Assembly: GCF_021343995.1 (NCBI RefSeq)
Contig: NZ_JAJTTE010000032.1
Location: forward strand, 25,542-89,541
Source of the DNA: Pseudonocardia terrae
GTDB lineage: Bacteria > Actinomycetota > Actinomycetes > Mycobacteriales > Pseudonocardiaceae
Direction of reading: 5' to 3'
DNA: 64,000 nucleotides
The notes below the pieces were generated by a model that saw nothing but the letters and a program-made list of their open reading frames with translations, did no database searches and had not been told where the DNA came from. The position numbers were made by a program, and so were the translations under genes. Shown here one piece after another: positions 8,186 to 16,741 of the stretch; position 1 is the stretch's first letter; every line of letters starts with the position of its first letter.

Positions 8186-9687
8186 GGCCGGCCCTCCTTC
8201 ACGTGCTCGGCGGTGCTCCCGGTCGGAGCGGTGCTCTCGGTCGGTGGGGTGCTGTCGGCGGGTGCGGTGCTGTCGGCCGGTGCGGTGCCGGTGGCGCCGG
8301 CGGCCCCGACGGCGGGTCGGTCGTAGACGTCCCGCAGCGTCTCGACCTCCTGCGTGGTGAAGGTCCGCTCCCGCCGCGCGTCGCGGGCGAAGGCGGCGGT
8401 CCAGGTCAGGACCGCGCCGACCCGGTTGCGGTACCCCGTGAGGAAGGCCAGGTGCAGGAACAGCCAGGTCAGCCAGCCGACGAAGCCACCGAAGTGCGCC
8501 GGGCCGGCGGAGACGACCGCGTTACCGCGGGAGAGGTAGGCGGCCGAGCCGAGGTCGTGGTACCGGTACGGGCGGACGGGCTGACCGCGCAGCCGGTTCC
8601 GGATGCGGCGCCCGGCGTAGAACCCGGACTGCATCGCGACCTCGGCCACGCCCGGCAGGTGGTCGCGGCTCATCAGGTCGCCGATCACCATGATCTCCGG
8701 GTGCCCCGGCACGGTGAGGTCCGGCCCGACCTCGATCCGGCCGGCCCGGTCGCGGGGCGCGCCCGTCGCGTCGGCAAGGGCCTTCGCGATCGGCGGCGCC
8801 TCCACCCCGGCGGCCCAGAGCACGGTGCCCGCCGCGTACCGCTGGGTCGTGTCCGTGCCGTCGCCGGCGTCGCTGACATCGCGGACGTCGATCCCGCGGG
8901 CGTCCACGCCGGTGACGATCGAGCCGAGGTGCAGCTCCACGCCGAGCGCGCGCAGCCCGGCCGCCGCCTTCGCCGACAACGCCGGCCCGAACGACGCCAG
9001 CGGCGCCTTCCCGGCGTCGAACAGCAGCACCCGGGCGTCCTCCGGACGGATGCGGTGGAACTCCGCGCGCAGCGTGCGCGTGGCCAGCTCCCGGATCTGG
9101 CCCGCGAGCTCGACGCCCGTGGGCCCGGCGCCGACGACGGCGAACGTGAGCCACCGCCGTTGCTCGTCCGGGTCGGTCGCGGTCTCGGCCAGCTCGAAGG
9201 CGCCGAAGACCCGGCGCCGGATGGCGAGGGCGTCGGCGATCGTCTTCATGCCGAGGGCGTACCGGGCGAACTCGTCGTGACCGAAGTACGACTGCCGGAC
9301 GCCCGCGGCGACGACCAGGTCGTCGTAGGGCAGGGTCAGCCGCTCCCCGTTCGGCCGCTCCGTGAGGACGGTGCGGGCCTGCGGGTCGACGCCCACGGCG
9401 TCGGCGAGCACGCAGTCGACGGTGCGGTGCCGCTTGAGGATGTCGCGCAGCGGCGCGGCGATCTGTCCCTCGGAGAGGATCCCGGTCGCGACCTGGTAGA
9501 GCAGCGGCTGGAACAGGTGGTGCTGCGCGCGGTCGACGAGTGTCACGGTGATGCCCGAGCCACCCAGCGCCCGGGCGGCGAAGAGCCCGGCGAAGCCGCC
9601 GCCCACGATCACGACGCGGTGCGGGTTGCGTTCCCCGGCGGCGGCGCCGTCCTGGCGGACGAGGGTCAGGCGGTCGGGTCGTGCCAC
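8182..9687 (-). CDS. ndh: Type II NADH dehydrogenase (NDH-2)
   Basis: A 501-residue protein with two Rossmann motifs: FAD-binding VVIVGGGFAGLFAARALG near residue 17 and NADH-binding FAVVGAGPTGVELAGQI near residue 172. The family feature AAGTVLWAAGVEAPP and the FAD-contacting IMVIGDLM are also present. NDH-2 moves electrons from NADH to the quinone pool without pumping protons. The C-terminus has the amphipathic region (GWLTWLFLHLAFLTGYRNR) expected to bind the membrane, then a Thr/Ala/Pro repeat tail (about 460-490) that is not part of the fold. The GTG start at 9687, with GAGGGGG upstream, lies 22 bases inside the G6PDH-like gene. An open frame continues upstream but only as a shadow of that gene. 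Confidence 0.92.
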   Translation of the reverse strand: MARPDRLTLVRQDGAAAGERNPHRVVIVGGGFAGLFAARALGGSGITVTLVDRAQHHLFQPLLYQVATGILSEGQIAAPLRDILKRHRTVDCVLADAVGVDPQARTVLTERPNGERLTLPYDDLVVAAGVRQSYFGHDEFARYALGMKTIADALAIRRRVFGAFELAETATDPDEQRRWLTFAVVGAGPTGVELAGQIRELATRTLRAEFHRIRPEDARVLLFDAGKAPLASFGPALSAKAAAGLRALGVELHLGSIVTGVDARGIDVRDVSDAGDGTDTTQRYAAGTVLWAAGVEAPPIAKALADATGAPRDRAGRIEVGPDLTVPGHPEIMVIGDLMSRDHLPGVAEVAMQSGFYAGRRIRNRLRGQPVRPYRYHDLGSAAYLSRGNAVVSAGPAHFGGFVGWLTWLFLHLAFLTGYRNRVGAVLTWTAAFARDARRERTFTTQEVETLRDVYDRPAVGAAGATGTAPADSTAPADSTPPTESTAPTGSTAEHVKEGRP

Positions 9688-11078
9688 GAGTCCCCCTCGG
9701 GCAGCAGGTCGTCGGCCTCCTTGGGCCCCCAGGTCCCGCGCTGGTAGCGCTGCAGGGGCACGGCGTCGCCCAGGATCGGGTCGACCACCCGCCAGGCGGC
9801 TTCGACGGTGTCCTGCCGGGCGAACAGCACGCGGTTGCCGTCGAGGGCCGCGCCGATGAGTCGGTCGTACGGGCGCGCGTCGTCCGCCGCGTGCTCGGCG
9901 AAGACCAGCTCCTGCGCCTCGGGCACGCGCGCGATCCCCTGCTTCTTGCCCACCAGGGTCAGCGCGACCGCGGCGTTCGGCCAGATGCGGAACCGCAGGG
10001 CGTTGACCGGGCGCGGGCCGGGCACCTCGAAGTAGTCGAGCGGGGCCCGCCGGAAGCGGATGCTCACCTCGGTGGCGGTCACCGGCATCGTCTTGCCCGC
10101 GCGGATCAGGATCGGGACACCGGCCCACCGCCACGAGTCGAGGGCCAGCCGGACCGCGGTGTAGGACTCCGTCGTCGACACGGGGTCGACGCCCTCCACC
10201 TCCCGGTACCCGTCGTACTGGCCGCGGACGGTGTTCTCGGGGGTGAGGGGGCGGATCGCGGACAGCACGCGTGCCTTGGCGTCGACCCACGACATGAGGC
10301 CCGAGCCGTCCGGCGGGTCGGCGACCACGGTGGCCAGGACCTGCAGCATGTGGTTCTGCAGCACGTCGCGGGTGGCGCCGGTGCGGTCGTAGAAGCGGCC
10401 GCGGTCGGCGACGTCGAAGGCCTCCGCCATGGTGATCTGGATGCTCGCGACGTGGTCCCGGTTCAGCAGCGGCTCGAAGATCGAGTTGGCGAAGCGGGCC
10501 ACCAGGACGTCGTTGAGCGGGTCGAGGCCCAGCCAGTGGTCGACCCGGTAGATCGCGTCCTCCGGGAAGTACCGGAGCATGGTCGCGTTGAGCGCCTGCG
10601 CGCTCTGCAGGTCCGTGCCGAACGGCTTCTCGACCATCACCCGGGCGCCCTCGGCGCGCCCCGCCTTGGAGATGCCCTCCGCGATCCGGGCGAACAGGAC
10701 CGGTGGCACCTCCAGGTAGAACAGCACCTTCTTGCCGGCGCCGATCTCCTTGCTCATCGCCTCGTACGTCGCCGGGTCGCCGAGGTCGCCGTCGACGTAG
10801 CGCAGCAGCGCGAGCATGCGCCGGCCGGGCCCCGAGTCCGGGTCGAGGTCGTTCCGGCGAAGCGACCGGGCGGCGTAGTCCCGGAACTGCTCCAGGCCCC
10901 ACCCGCTCTTGGCGACGCCGATGACGGGGACGTCCAGCACCCCCCGCTGCACCAGCCCGACGAGCGCCGGGAACGTCTCCAGCTTCGCCAGGTCCCCGGT
11001 CGCGCCGAAGATCACGAGGGCGTCCACCCGGTCCGTCGCCATGGCCTGCTCCTGTCCGCCGGGGGTCTGCGAGGTCAT
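9666..11078 (-). CDS. Glucose-6-phosphate dehydrogenase-like protein lacking canonical substrate lysines
   Basis: A 470-residue protein colinear with the Zwf family: dinucleotide motif FGATGDLAKLETFPAL, VEKPFGTD, RVDHWLGLDPLNDVLVARFAN, catalytic-type His in LQNHMLQ, and a C-terminal RAGKTMPVTATEVSIRFR strand. In ordinary G6PDH the active-site signature is DHYLGKE, with Tyr and Lys contacting glucose 6-phosphate; here it reads DHWLGLD. The second conserved lysine in GDLAKxK is Glu. The protein therefore probably uses another substrate, or is a divergent dehydrogenase. It leads the operon with NDH-2 and a GMC oxidoreductase. Calling it plain zwf would be unsafe. Confidence 0.85.
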   Translation of the reverse strand: MTSQTPGGQEQAMATDRVDALVIFGATGDLAKLETFPALVGLVQRGVLDVPVIGVAKSGWGLEQFRDYAARSLRRNDLDPDSGPGRRMLALLRYVDGDLGDPATYEAMSKEIGAGKKVLFYLEVPPVLFARIAEGISKAGRAEGARVMVEKPFGTDLQSAQALNATMLRYFPEDAIYRVDHWLGLDPLNDVLVARFANSIFEPLLNRDHVASIQITMAEAFDVADRGRFYDRTGATRDVLQNHMLQVLATVVADPPDGSGLMSWVDAKARVLSAIRPLTPENTVRGQYDGYREVEGVDPVSTTESYTAVRLALDSWRWAGVPILIRAGKTMPVTATEVSIRFRRAPLDYFEVPGPRPVNALRFRIWPNAAVALTLVGKKQGIARVPEAQELVFAEHAADDARPYDRLIGAALDGNRVLFARQDTVEAAWRVVDPILGDAVPLQRYQRGTWGPKEADDLLPEGDSWHDPTA

Positions 11079-11278
11079 ACGGGTGTCTGCGACCGTGCTG
11101 GCCCGGCGGCGGTGAGCACCTCACTCGGGCCGGATGAGCCGGGGCCCGCAACGGGCCGGGCGGCGACGGCGGCGGCGGACGATTCGGGCACCCGGACCGG
11201 GAGCCCACGCGTCCTCCGAACTCGGGTCGCCCGCGCCGGGTGATGCCCGGTCGGCGCGGGGGCCGTGACCGTGAGCCC

Positions 11279-12664
11279 GTGTCCGTGGTCGACCTCGCGC
11301 GCCTGCAGTTCGCCGGAACGACGATCTACCACTTCCTGTTCGTCCCGCTGACGATCGGGCTGGCGCTGCTGACCGCGATCCTGCAGACCTGCTGGCACCG
11401 CACGGACAAGCCGGAGTACCTGCGGCTCACCCGGTTCTTCGGCGTCCTCCTGGTGATCAACATCGCGGTCGGCGTCGTCACCGGGCTGGTGCAGGAGTTC
11501 CAGTTCGGGATGAACTGGTCGGGCTACTCCCGGTTCGTCGGTGACGTGTTCGGGGCGCCACTGGCGATGGAGGGGCTGGCGGCCTTCTTCCTCGAGTCCA
11601 CGTTCCTGGGGCTGTGGGTGTTCGGGTGGGGCCGGCTGTCCCGGCGCGTGCACCTGGCCACCGTCTGGGCCGTCGCCGCCGGCGGCGTGCTCTCGGCGGC
11701 GTTCATCATGGCCGCGAACTCGTGGATGCAGAACCCGGTCGGCTACACGATCGACCCCGCGACGCAGCGCGCCCAGCTCACGAGCATCGGCGCCGTCCTG
11801 ACCAACCCGGTGTTCCTGCGCAGCATGCTGCACGTGCTGCTCGCGTCGCTGGTCACGGCCTGCGTGGTCATGCTGGCCGTCGCGGCGTGGCACCTGCGTC
11901 GCAAGTCGCACACCGCGGAGTTCGGCCGGGCGGCGCGGATCGCGCTCGTCGTGCTGGTCCCGGTGCTGGCGCTCAACCTGCTCGTCGGCAGCGAGCTGGG
12001 GGTCACCGAGGGCGAGTTCCAGCCGATGAAGATCGCGGCGGCCGAGGCCCAGTGGCAGACCTGCCAGCCGTGCTCGTTCTCGCTGTTCCAGGTCGGCGGC
12101 GGGAACAACGACCAGACCCCGTCGAAGATCATCCAGGTGCCCCACCTGCTCTCGCTGCTGGCCACCAACTCGTGGAACGGGCAGGTGGTGGGGCTCAACG
12201 AGCTGCAGGCGCAGTACGAGCAGCAGTACGGGCCGGGCTACTACGTGCCCAACGTCTTCATCCAGTACTGGTCGATGCGGGTGATGGCCTACCTCGGCAG
12301 CCTCATGCTCGTCGTCGGGCTGTGGGGGCTCTGGCGGCGGAAGCGGCTCGCCGAGTCGCCGTGGTTCCTGCGGGTGGCGATCTGGTGCCTGCCGCTGCCG
12401 TTCATCGTCAACACGGCAGGCTGGGTCCTGACCGAGAACGGCAGGCAGCCGTGGATCGTGCAGGGGCTGCAGAAGACGGCCGAGGCCAACTCGCCGTCGG
12501 TGACCGGGGCGGCGATCCTCACGAGCCTGTTGATCTTCCTCCTGCTCTACACCGCGCTGGGCGTCGCGGACTGGGTCCTCATGGCCCGCTACGCCCGCCG
12601 GGAGCTGCCGGCCGAGCAGGCGGCCGACGAGCACGAGGCGCCGGCCCCGGCGCCCACCTACTGA
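11279..12664 (+). CDS. cydA: Cytochrome bd quinol oxidase subunit I
   Basis: A 461-residue polytopic protein. RLQFAGTTIYHFLFVPLTIG near the N-terminus provides the first heme-ligand His. MEGLAAFFLEST carries the conserved acidic residues, MLHVLLASLV a second His, and IQYWSMRVMAYLG a likely Met ligand region. The GRQPW signature near residue 400 and a short Q-loop identify a bd-type oxidase that reduces O2 with quinol electrons. The frame is open from 11240; I chose GTG 11279 because mycobacterial homologues begin M-x-VVD at this place. It is divergent from the G6PDH-like operon across about 200 bp that must hold both promoters. Confidence 0.93.
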   Translation: MSVVDLARLQFAGTTIYHFLFVPLTIGLALLTAILQTCWHRTDKPEYLRLTRFFGVLLVINIAVGVVTGLVQEFQFGMNWSGYSRFVGDVFGAPLAMEGLAAFFLESTFLGLWVFGWGRLSRRVHLATVWAVAAGGVLSAAFIMAANSWMQNPVGYTIDPATQRAQLTSIGAVLTNPVFLRSMLHVLLASLVTACVVMLAVAAWHLRRKSHTAEFGRAARIALVVLVPVLALNLLVGSELGVTEGEFQPMKIAAAEAQWQTCQPCSFSLFQVGGGNNDQTPSKIIQVPHLLSLLATNSWNGQVVGLNELQAQYEQQYGPGYYVPNVFIQYWSMRVMAYLGSLMLVVGLWGLWRRKRLAESPWFLRVAIWCLPLPFIVNTAGWVLTENGRQPWIVQGLQKTAEANSPSVTGAAILTSLLIFLLLYTALGVADWVLMARYARRELPAEQAADEHEAPAPAPTY

Positions 12665-12681
12665 CCGCGGGCGGTGTGCCG

Positions 12682-13713
12682 ATGACCCTCGTCGCGTTCT
12701 GGTTCATCGTCCTCGCGGTGGTGTGGACCGGGTTCCTGCTGCTCGAGGGGTTCGACTTCGGGGTGGGCATGCTGCACGGCGTGGTCGGTCGCGACGACGC
12801 CGGGCGCGACCTGGCGATCCACACGATCGAGCCGGTGTGGGACGGCAACGAGGTGTGGCTCGTGCTGGCCGCCGCCGGGACCTTCGCGGCCTTCCCGGTC
12901 TGGTACGCGACGATGTTCTCCGCGTACTACCCGGTCATGGTCGTGGTGCTGGTCGCGCTGATCCTGCGCGGGGTGTCGTTCGAGTTCCGGTCCCATTCGG
13001 ACTCGGCGCGCTCGCGGGCGTTCTGGAGCGGTGCGCTCGAGGGCGGGAGCCTGGTGGTCCCGCTCGGCCTCGGCATCGTGCTCGGCGGGCTGCTGGCCGG
13101 GGTCCCGATCGACTCCGCCCAGGAGTTCGTGGGCGGCGCCGGGGACCTGTTCCCGCCGTACGCGCTGATGACGGGGGCCACGGTGGTCCTGGTGTGTCTG
13201 GTCCACGGTGCTGTGTTCCTGGCCCTGCGCACCACCGCCGAGCTCCGCCGCCGCGCCCTCGGGATCGCCCGGGCGCTCGCCCCGGTGGTCGCCGTCGTCG
13301 TGACGGCGTGGGCCGCATGGACCCGCGTCACCGCCGGGGACGGGGTGCTGCTGTCCGTGGCCGAGTTCGGCGCGATCCTCGCCGCGATCACGGCGGCCGC
13401 GTTCGTGCACGTCCGGCGGGAGGGCCTCGCGTTCGCCGCCACCGCCACGACCGTCGTGGCCATGACGGCGTCGATCTTCTCCGAGCTGTACCCGCGGGTC
13501 ATGGTGTCCAGCCTGGGTCCGGCGAACGACCTCACCACCACGAACTCCGCGTCCGCCTCGTACGCCCTGACGGTCATGACCGTGGTCCTGGCCGTCCTGC
13601 TCCCGCTCGTGCTGGTGTACCAGGCCTGGACGTACCACGTGTTCCGCGCCCGGCTCCGCGGGCCGGTGCCGGCCCCGGAGGCACCGCCGGTGACGTCGGC
13701 CGATCCCGGGTAG
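12682..13713 (+). CDS. cydB: Cytochrome bd quinol oxidase subunit II
   Basis: A 343-residue membrane protein starting 17 bases after cydA. The N-terminal helix contains VWTGFLLLEGFDFGVGML, followed by IEPVWDGNEVWLVLAAAGTF, both hallmark CydB segments, and about eight hydrophobic helices in all. It forms the heterodimeric oxidase with CydA. The end (SELYPRVMVSSLGPANDLTT) also fits the family. The ATG at 12682 is used; an in-frame GTG two codons upstream is an alternative. No cydX-like small ORF was recognised downstream. Confidence 0.93.
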   Translation: MTLVAFWFIVLAVVWTGFLLLEGFDFGVGMLHGVVGRDDAGRDLAIHTIEPVWDGNEVWLVLAAAGTFAAFPVWYATMFSAYYPVMVVVLVALILRGVSFEFRSHSDSARSRAFWSGALEGGSLVVPLGLGIVLGGLLAGVPIDSAQEFVGGAGDLFPPYALMTGATVVLVCLVHGAVFLALRTTAELRRRALGIARALAPVVAVVVTAWAAWTRVTAGDGVLLSVAEFGAILAAITAAAFVHVRREGLAFAATATTVVAMTASIFSELYPRVMVSSLGPANDLTTTNSASASYALTVMTVVLAVLLPLVLVYQAWTYHVFRARLRGPVPAPEAPPVTSADPG

Positions 13714-13774
13714 GGGCCGTCCGGGCGCCGGGACCGCGGCGGATGATCCACCCGATGTCACCTAAGGTCGGCGG

Positions 13775-14659
13775 GTGGCCCTGATCGACCTGCACACCCA
13801 CTCGACCGTCTCCGACGGCACCGAGACCCCCGAGGAGCTGGTCGCCACGGCGGCCGCCGCGGGCGTCACGACGCTCGCGCTCACCGACCACGACACCACC
13901 GGGGGCTGGGACCGGGCCGCCGCCGTGCTGCCCCGGGGGATGCGGCTCGTGCGCGGGGCCGAGTTCTCCTGCGTGAGCCCCACCGGCCGCCCGGAGACCC
14001 CGGGTGACAAGGCCACCGTGTCGGTCCACCTGCTCGGGTACCTGTTCGACCCGGAGCACCCCGCGATCGTGGCCGAGCAGCGGCGGCTGGTGGCCGAGCG
14101 CGTCGAGCGGCTGCGGAAGATGGCCCGCAACGTCGCCGCCGACCACCCGCAGCTCGACGCCGACCGCGTGTTCGACCTGGTCCCCGAGGGCACGACGCCG
14201 GGCCGGCCGCACCTGGGCCGCGCCCTCGTCGCGGCAGGCGTGGTCGAGTCGGTGAACGAGGCCTTCGCCAGCATCCTGCGCACCGGCAGCAAGTACTACG
14301 AGCCGAAGACCGACACGCCGGTCGAGCGGGCCGTCGAGATGATCGTCGAGGCGGGTGGCGTCGCGGTGTTCGCGCACCCGCTGGCCCGCCGTCGCGGCCG
14401 CGTCATCGAGACCTCGGTGCTGGCCGACCTCGCCCGGATCGGGCTCACCGGCGTCGAGGTCGACCACCCCGACCACGACCCCGCGGACCGGGAGCTGCTG
14501 CGCGGCGTCGCGGCCGACCTGGGCCTGGTCCCGACGGGGTCCAGCGACTTCCACGGCACCAACAAGACCACCCCGATCGCCGCCGAGACGACCGCGCCGG
14601 AGGCCCTCGAGGAGCTGCTCGCCAAGGCCACCGGCGCCGACGTGCTCGAGGGCGCCTGA
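13775..14659 (+). CDS. PHP-domain phosphoesterase (RNase AM / nucleoside bisphosphate phosphatase type)
   Basis: A 294-residue protein beginning IDLHTHSTVSDGTETPEELV, the HxH metal site of PHP enzymes, then LALTDHDTTGG (TDHD motif), a glutamate in RGAEFSC, the VFAHPLARRR motif and a final TGSSDFHG with the Asp-x-His pair. This set corresponds to the YciV/RNase AM group that removes phosphates from 3',5'-bisphosphonucleosides or trims RNA 5' ends. The exact activity is inferred. The GTG start at 13775 begins right before the first strand. It probably heads a transcript with the nuclease and membrane protein genes that follow closely. Confidence 0.9.
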   Translation: MALIDLHTHSTVSDGTETPEELVATAAAAGVTTLALTDHDTTGGWDRAAAVLPRGMRLVRGAEFSCVSPTGRPETPGDKATVSVHLLGYLFDPEHPAIVAEQRRLVAERVERLRKMARNVAADHPQLDADRVFDLVPEGTTPGRPHLGRALVAAGVVESVNEAFASILRTGSKYYEPKTDTPVERAVEMIVEAGGVAVFAHPLARRRGRVIETSVLADLARIGLTGVEVDHPDHDPADRELLRGVAADLGLVPTGSSDFHGTNKTTPIAAETTAPEALEELLAKATGADVLEGA

Positions 14660-14696
14660 ACGCGGGCCGGACCCGCCCGGCCGGTACCGTGACGCG

Positions 14697-15614
14697 GTGC
14701 CCGGTTCCTCCTCCCGCGCCGCCGGGAGCGGCGCACAGCTCGGCTTCGACGACCTCCTCGACGACGGGTCGCTCCCTACCGGGGTCGCCCGGGAGGCCGC
14801 ACGGTGGGCCCGGCCGCTGGTCCGGGTCACCCCCGCCCGGCTCGCCACCTGGGAGTCCTGCCCGCGGCGCTACCGGCTGACCTATGTCGAGAAGCCCGCG
14901 CTCCCACGCGGCGGGCCGCGGGCGGCGAGCACGCTCGGCGCCGTCGTGCACCTCGCGTTGCGGGCGCTGCACTTGCGTCCCGGCCGGGAGCGGAGCCCGG
15001 ACCAGGCCGCCGCGCTCGTCGACCGCAACTGGTCCGGCGAGGGCTTCCGCGACACCGCGCAGGAGGCGGAGTACCGCGACCGGGCGCGCGGCTGGGTGGC
15101 CGACTACGTCGCCGAGCACGTCGAGGGCAGGCCGGACCCGCTGGGCGTCGAGCGCTGGGTGTCCGCGCCGACCTCCGCGATCGTCGCCGAGGGCCGGGTG
15201 GACCGGATCGACGGCGACGCGGACGCGGCGGTGATCGTCGACTACAAGACCGGGCGACGGGTCCCCGAACCCGGCGACGCGCGGGACTCGGCGGCGCTCG
15301 CCCTCTACGCGCTCGGTGCCGCCCGCGTGCTGCGCCGGGACTGCCGGCGCGTCGAGCTGCACCACCTGCCGACCGGCCGGGTCGCGGTCTGGGAGCACGA
15401 CGACGCGTCCCGGGCCGGCCACGTCGAGCGGGCCGAGCGCGGCGCCCTCGAGGCCGCCGACGCCGCCGACGCGCTCGCCGCGGGCGGCGCCGCCGACGTC
15501 CTCTTCCCGCCGCGGCCGGGCTCCCGGTGCTCCGCCTGCGACGTGCGCCGGCACTGCCCGGACGGGCAGGCGGTCGGGCCGGCGGCGGCGCCGTGGGACG
15601 ACCTGGTCCTGTGA
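14697..15614 (+). CDS. Stand-alone RecB-family Fe-S nuclease
   Basis: A 305-residue PD-(D/E)xK nuclease without a helicase domain. Catalytic motifs GRVDRID (near 167) and VDYKTGR (near 180) are present. Four cysteines, one in WESCPRRYRLTY (near 54) and three in CSACDVRRHC (C-x2-C-x5-C near 278), match the 4Fe-4S staple of AddB/Cas4/Dna2-type nuclease domains. It is a separate gene from the two RecB-type modules in adnA and adnB in this window. Its job is unknown, but such small exonucleases are widespread in actinobacteria. Its stop overlaps the start of the next membrane protein gene. Confidence 0.88.
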   Translation: MPGSSSRAAGSGAQLGFDDLLDDGSLPTGVAREAARWARPLVRVTPARLATWESCPRRYRLTYVEKPALPRGGPRAASTLGAVVHLALRALHLRPGRERSPDQAAALVDRNWSGEGFRDTAQEAEYRDRARGWVADYVAEHVEGRPDPLGVERWVSAPTSAIVAEGRVDRIDGDADAAVIVDYKTGRRVPEPGDARDSAALALYALGAARVLRRDCRRVELHHLPTGRVAVWEHDDASRAGHVERAERGALEAADAADALAAGGAADVLFPPRPGSRCSACDVRRHCPDGQAVGPAAAPWDDLVL

Positions 15615-15922
15615 CGGCGGCGCGGGCCCGGGCGCGCCGGGAGCGGGGCCTGCCCGGACGGCTGCTGCGCCGAACCTCCGGGGTCCTCGCGGCAGGGCTG
15701 GTCGGGCTGTTCGTGGTGCTGCTGGCGGGCTGGGCCTTCACCACCCGGACCGGGTCCGCGGGGCCGGGCACGGGGATGCTCGTGGGCCACGGCCTGGCCG
15801 CGGCCGCCGCCGTCGTCGCGCAGGTGGTGGCGGACCGGCGGGACGGGCGCGCGGGCGCCCTCGCCGCCTGGCTCGTGATCGCGATCGCCGCCGGGGTGCT
15901 CGGGGGGTACTGGCTGTTCTGA
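15611..15922 (+). CDS. Three-helix membrane protein of unknown function
   Basis: A 103-residue protein with a very basic N-terminus (about 25 residues) and three hydrophobic segments, the last ending GVLGGYWLF. I recognise no named family. The GTG start overlaps the nuclease stop by four bases, so the gene is co-translated with it. Confidence 0.7.
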   Translation: MTAARARARRERGLPGRLLRRTSGVLAAGLVGLFVVLLAGWAFTTRTGSAGPGTGMLVGHGLAAAAAVVAQVVADRRDGRAGALAAWLVIAIAAGVLGGYWLF

Positions 15923-15982
15923 GGGGCTCGTGCTGCTCGCACCGCGATCAGGCCGCCTTGCTTTCGGTAGGTGACACACGCG

Positions 15983-16070
15983 CTGCGGTCCTCGCACACC
16001 CGTCGCGGGCCTCGCATGCCGGTGCAGGTCCTCGCACACCGTTCCGGGCCTCGCACACGGGCTGAGGTCG
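15983..16070. repeat. Four ~20-bp tandem repeats
   Basis: The words CTCGCACACC, CTCGCATGCC, CTCGCACACC and CTCGCACACG start at 15991, 16011, 16031 and 16050. Each is preceded by GGTC or GGGC, giving a period of 19-20 bp. They lie between a plus-strand gene end and the end of a doubtful minus-strand gene. Confidence 0.75.
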
Positions 16071-16074
16071 CGGG

Positions 16075-16629
16075 TCACACCCTGGAGGTTCGCCGCACAC
16101 CCCGTCGACGAGGTGTGGGAGGCGTTTCCGGATGTGCAGGTCGGGCGGGCCGATCGGGATGTCGCGACGGGAGGGACGCCCCGGACGCCGAGGCGGACAT
16201 CGCCGCCGCCGGCATCGCCGACCCGACCGCGTGCAGTGCCGACCGAGTCGCCGGCGCCGCGGGCATGGCCGCAGCCATTGCTGCGGAGGTCGTGTAGGGG
16301 CCGTACTGCGCCACGGCCGACTCGACCGGCAGCGGCATCCGCGGACCACCCGGCACGACGTACGACTGCCCCTGTGGCGGCAGCGGGTACCGCCCGCTGG
16401 TGCGCTGCGTCGGGACGGCGGGGCGTGGCGGGTACGGCGTCCGCGGACGCACCGGCATACCGGGCTGCGCGGGGGCGGCGGACGGCCTCTCCGGGCGGGA
16501 AGCCCGGCTGTTCGGGCGGGCGTGCCGGCCGGTGACCCAGGCACCGGTGGAGGCGGCCGGACGGGAGGCGTCGTCGCGCGCGGCATGCCGGCCGGACGGG
16601 GCGGGGGAGTGCTGGAAAGAGGTGGTCAC
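16075..16629 (-). CDS. Hypothetical Pro/Ala-rich protein (doubtful)
   Basis: A 184-codon frame beginning VTTSFQHSPAPSGRH with GTG at 16629 and AAGGG just upstream. It is rich in Pro, Ala, Arg and Ser, with tyrosine-containing stretches (GRYPLPPQGQSYVVPGGPR). The first two thirds show the strong GC3 bias of real genes here. The last 45 codons do not, which could mean a frameshift near 16200 or an end of coding there. It could be a disordered cytoplasmic protein or not a gene at all. Nothing in its neighbourhood suggests a function. Confidence 0.4.
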   Translation of the reverse strand: MTTSFQHSPAPSGRHAARDDASRPAASTGAWVTGRHARPNSRASRPERPSAAPAQPGMPVRPRTPYPPRPAVPTQRTSGRYPLPPQGQSYVVPGGPRMPLPVESAVAQYGPYTTSAAMAAAMPAAPATRSALHAVGSAMPAAAMSASASGASLPSRHPDRPARPAHPETPPTPRRRGVRRTSRV

Positions 16630-16741
16630 GCTGCCCTTATCGGCGGTTTTCACTGCTCCGTTTCGCCCAATCCGTCGAATCGTCATTCCTGAGGAAGCAC
16701 GAGGTCTCGCGGTGTCCTTTGTCCTGACATACTGTCGTTCC

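Noticed and set aside
8182..11208. A 1,008-codon frame running through NDH-2 and the G6PDH-like gene
   Set aside because: Its first half is the off-frame shadow of the G6PDH-like gene; NDH-2 begins at 9687 with its own ribosome site.
15983..16070. Repeats as a CRISPR array
   Set aside because: Units are contiguous at 20 bp, there are no unique spacers and no cas genes; the Fe-S nuclease nearby is not enough.
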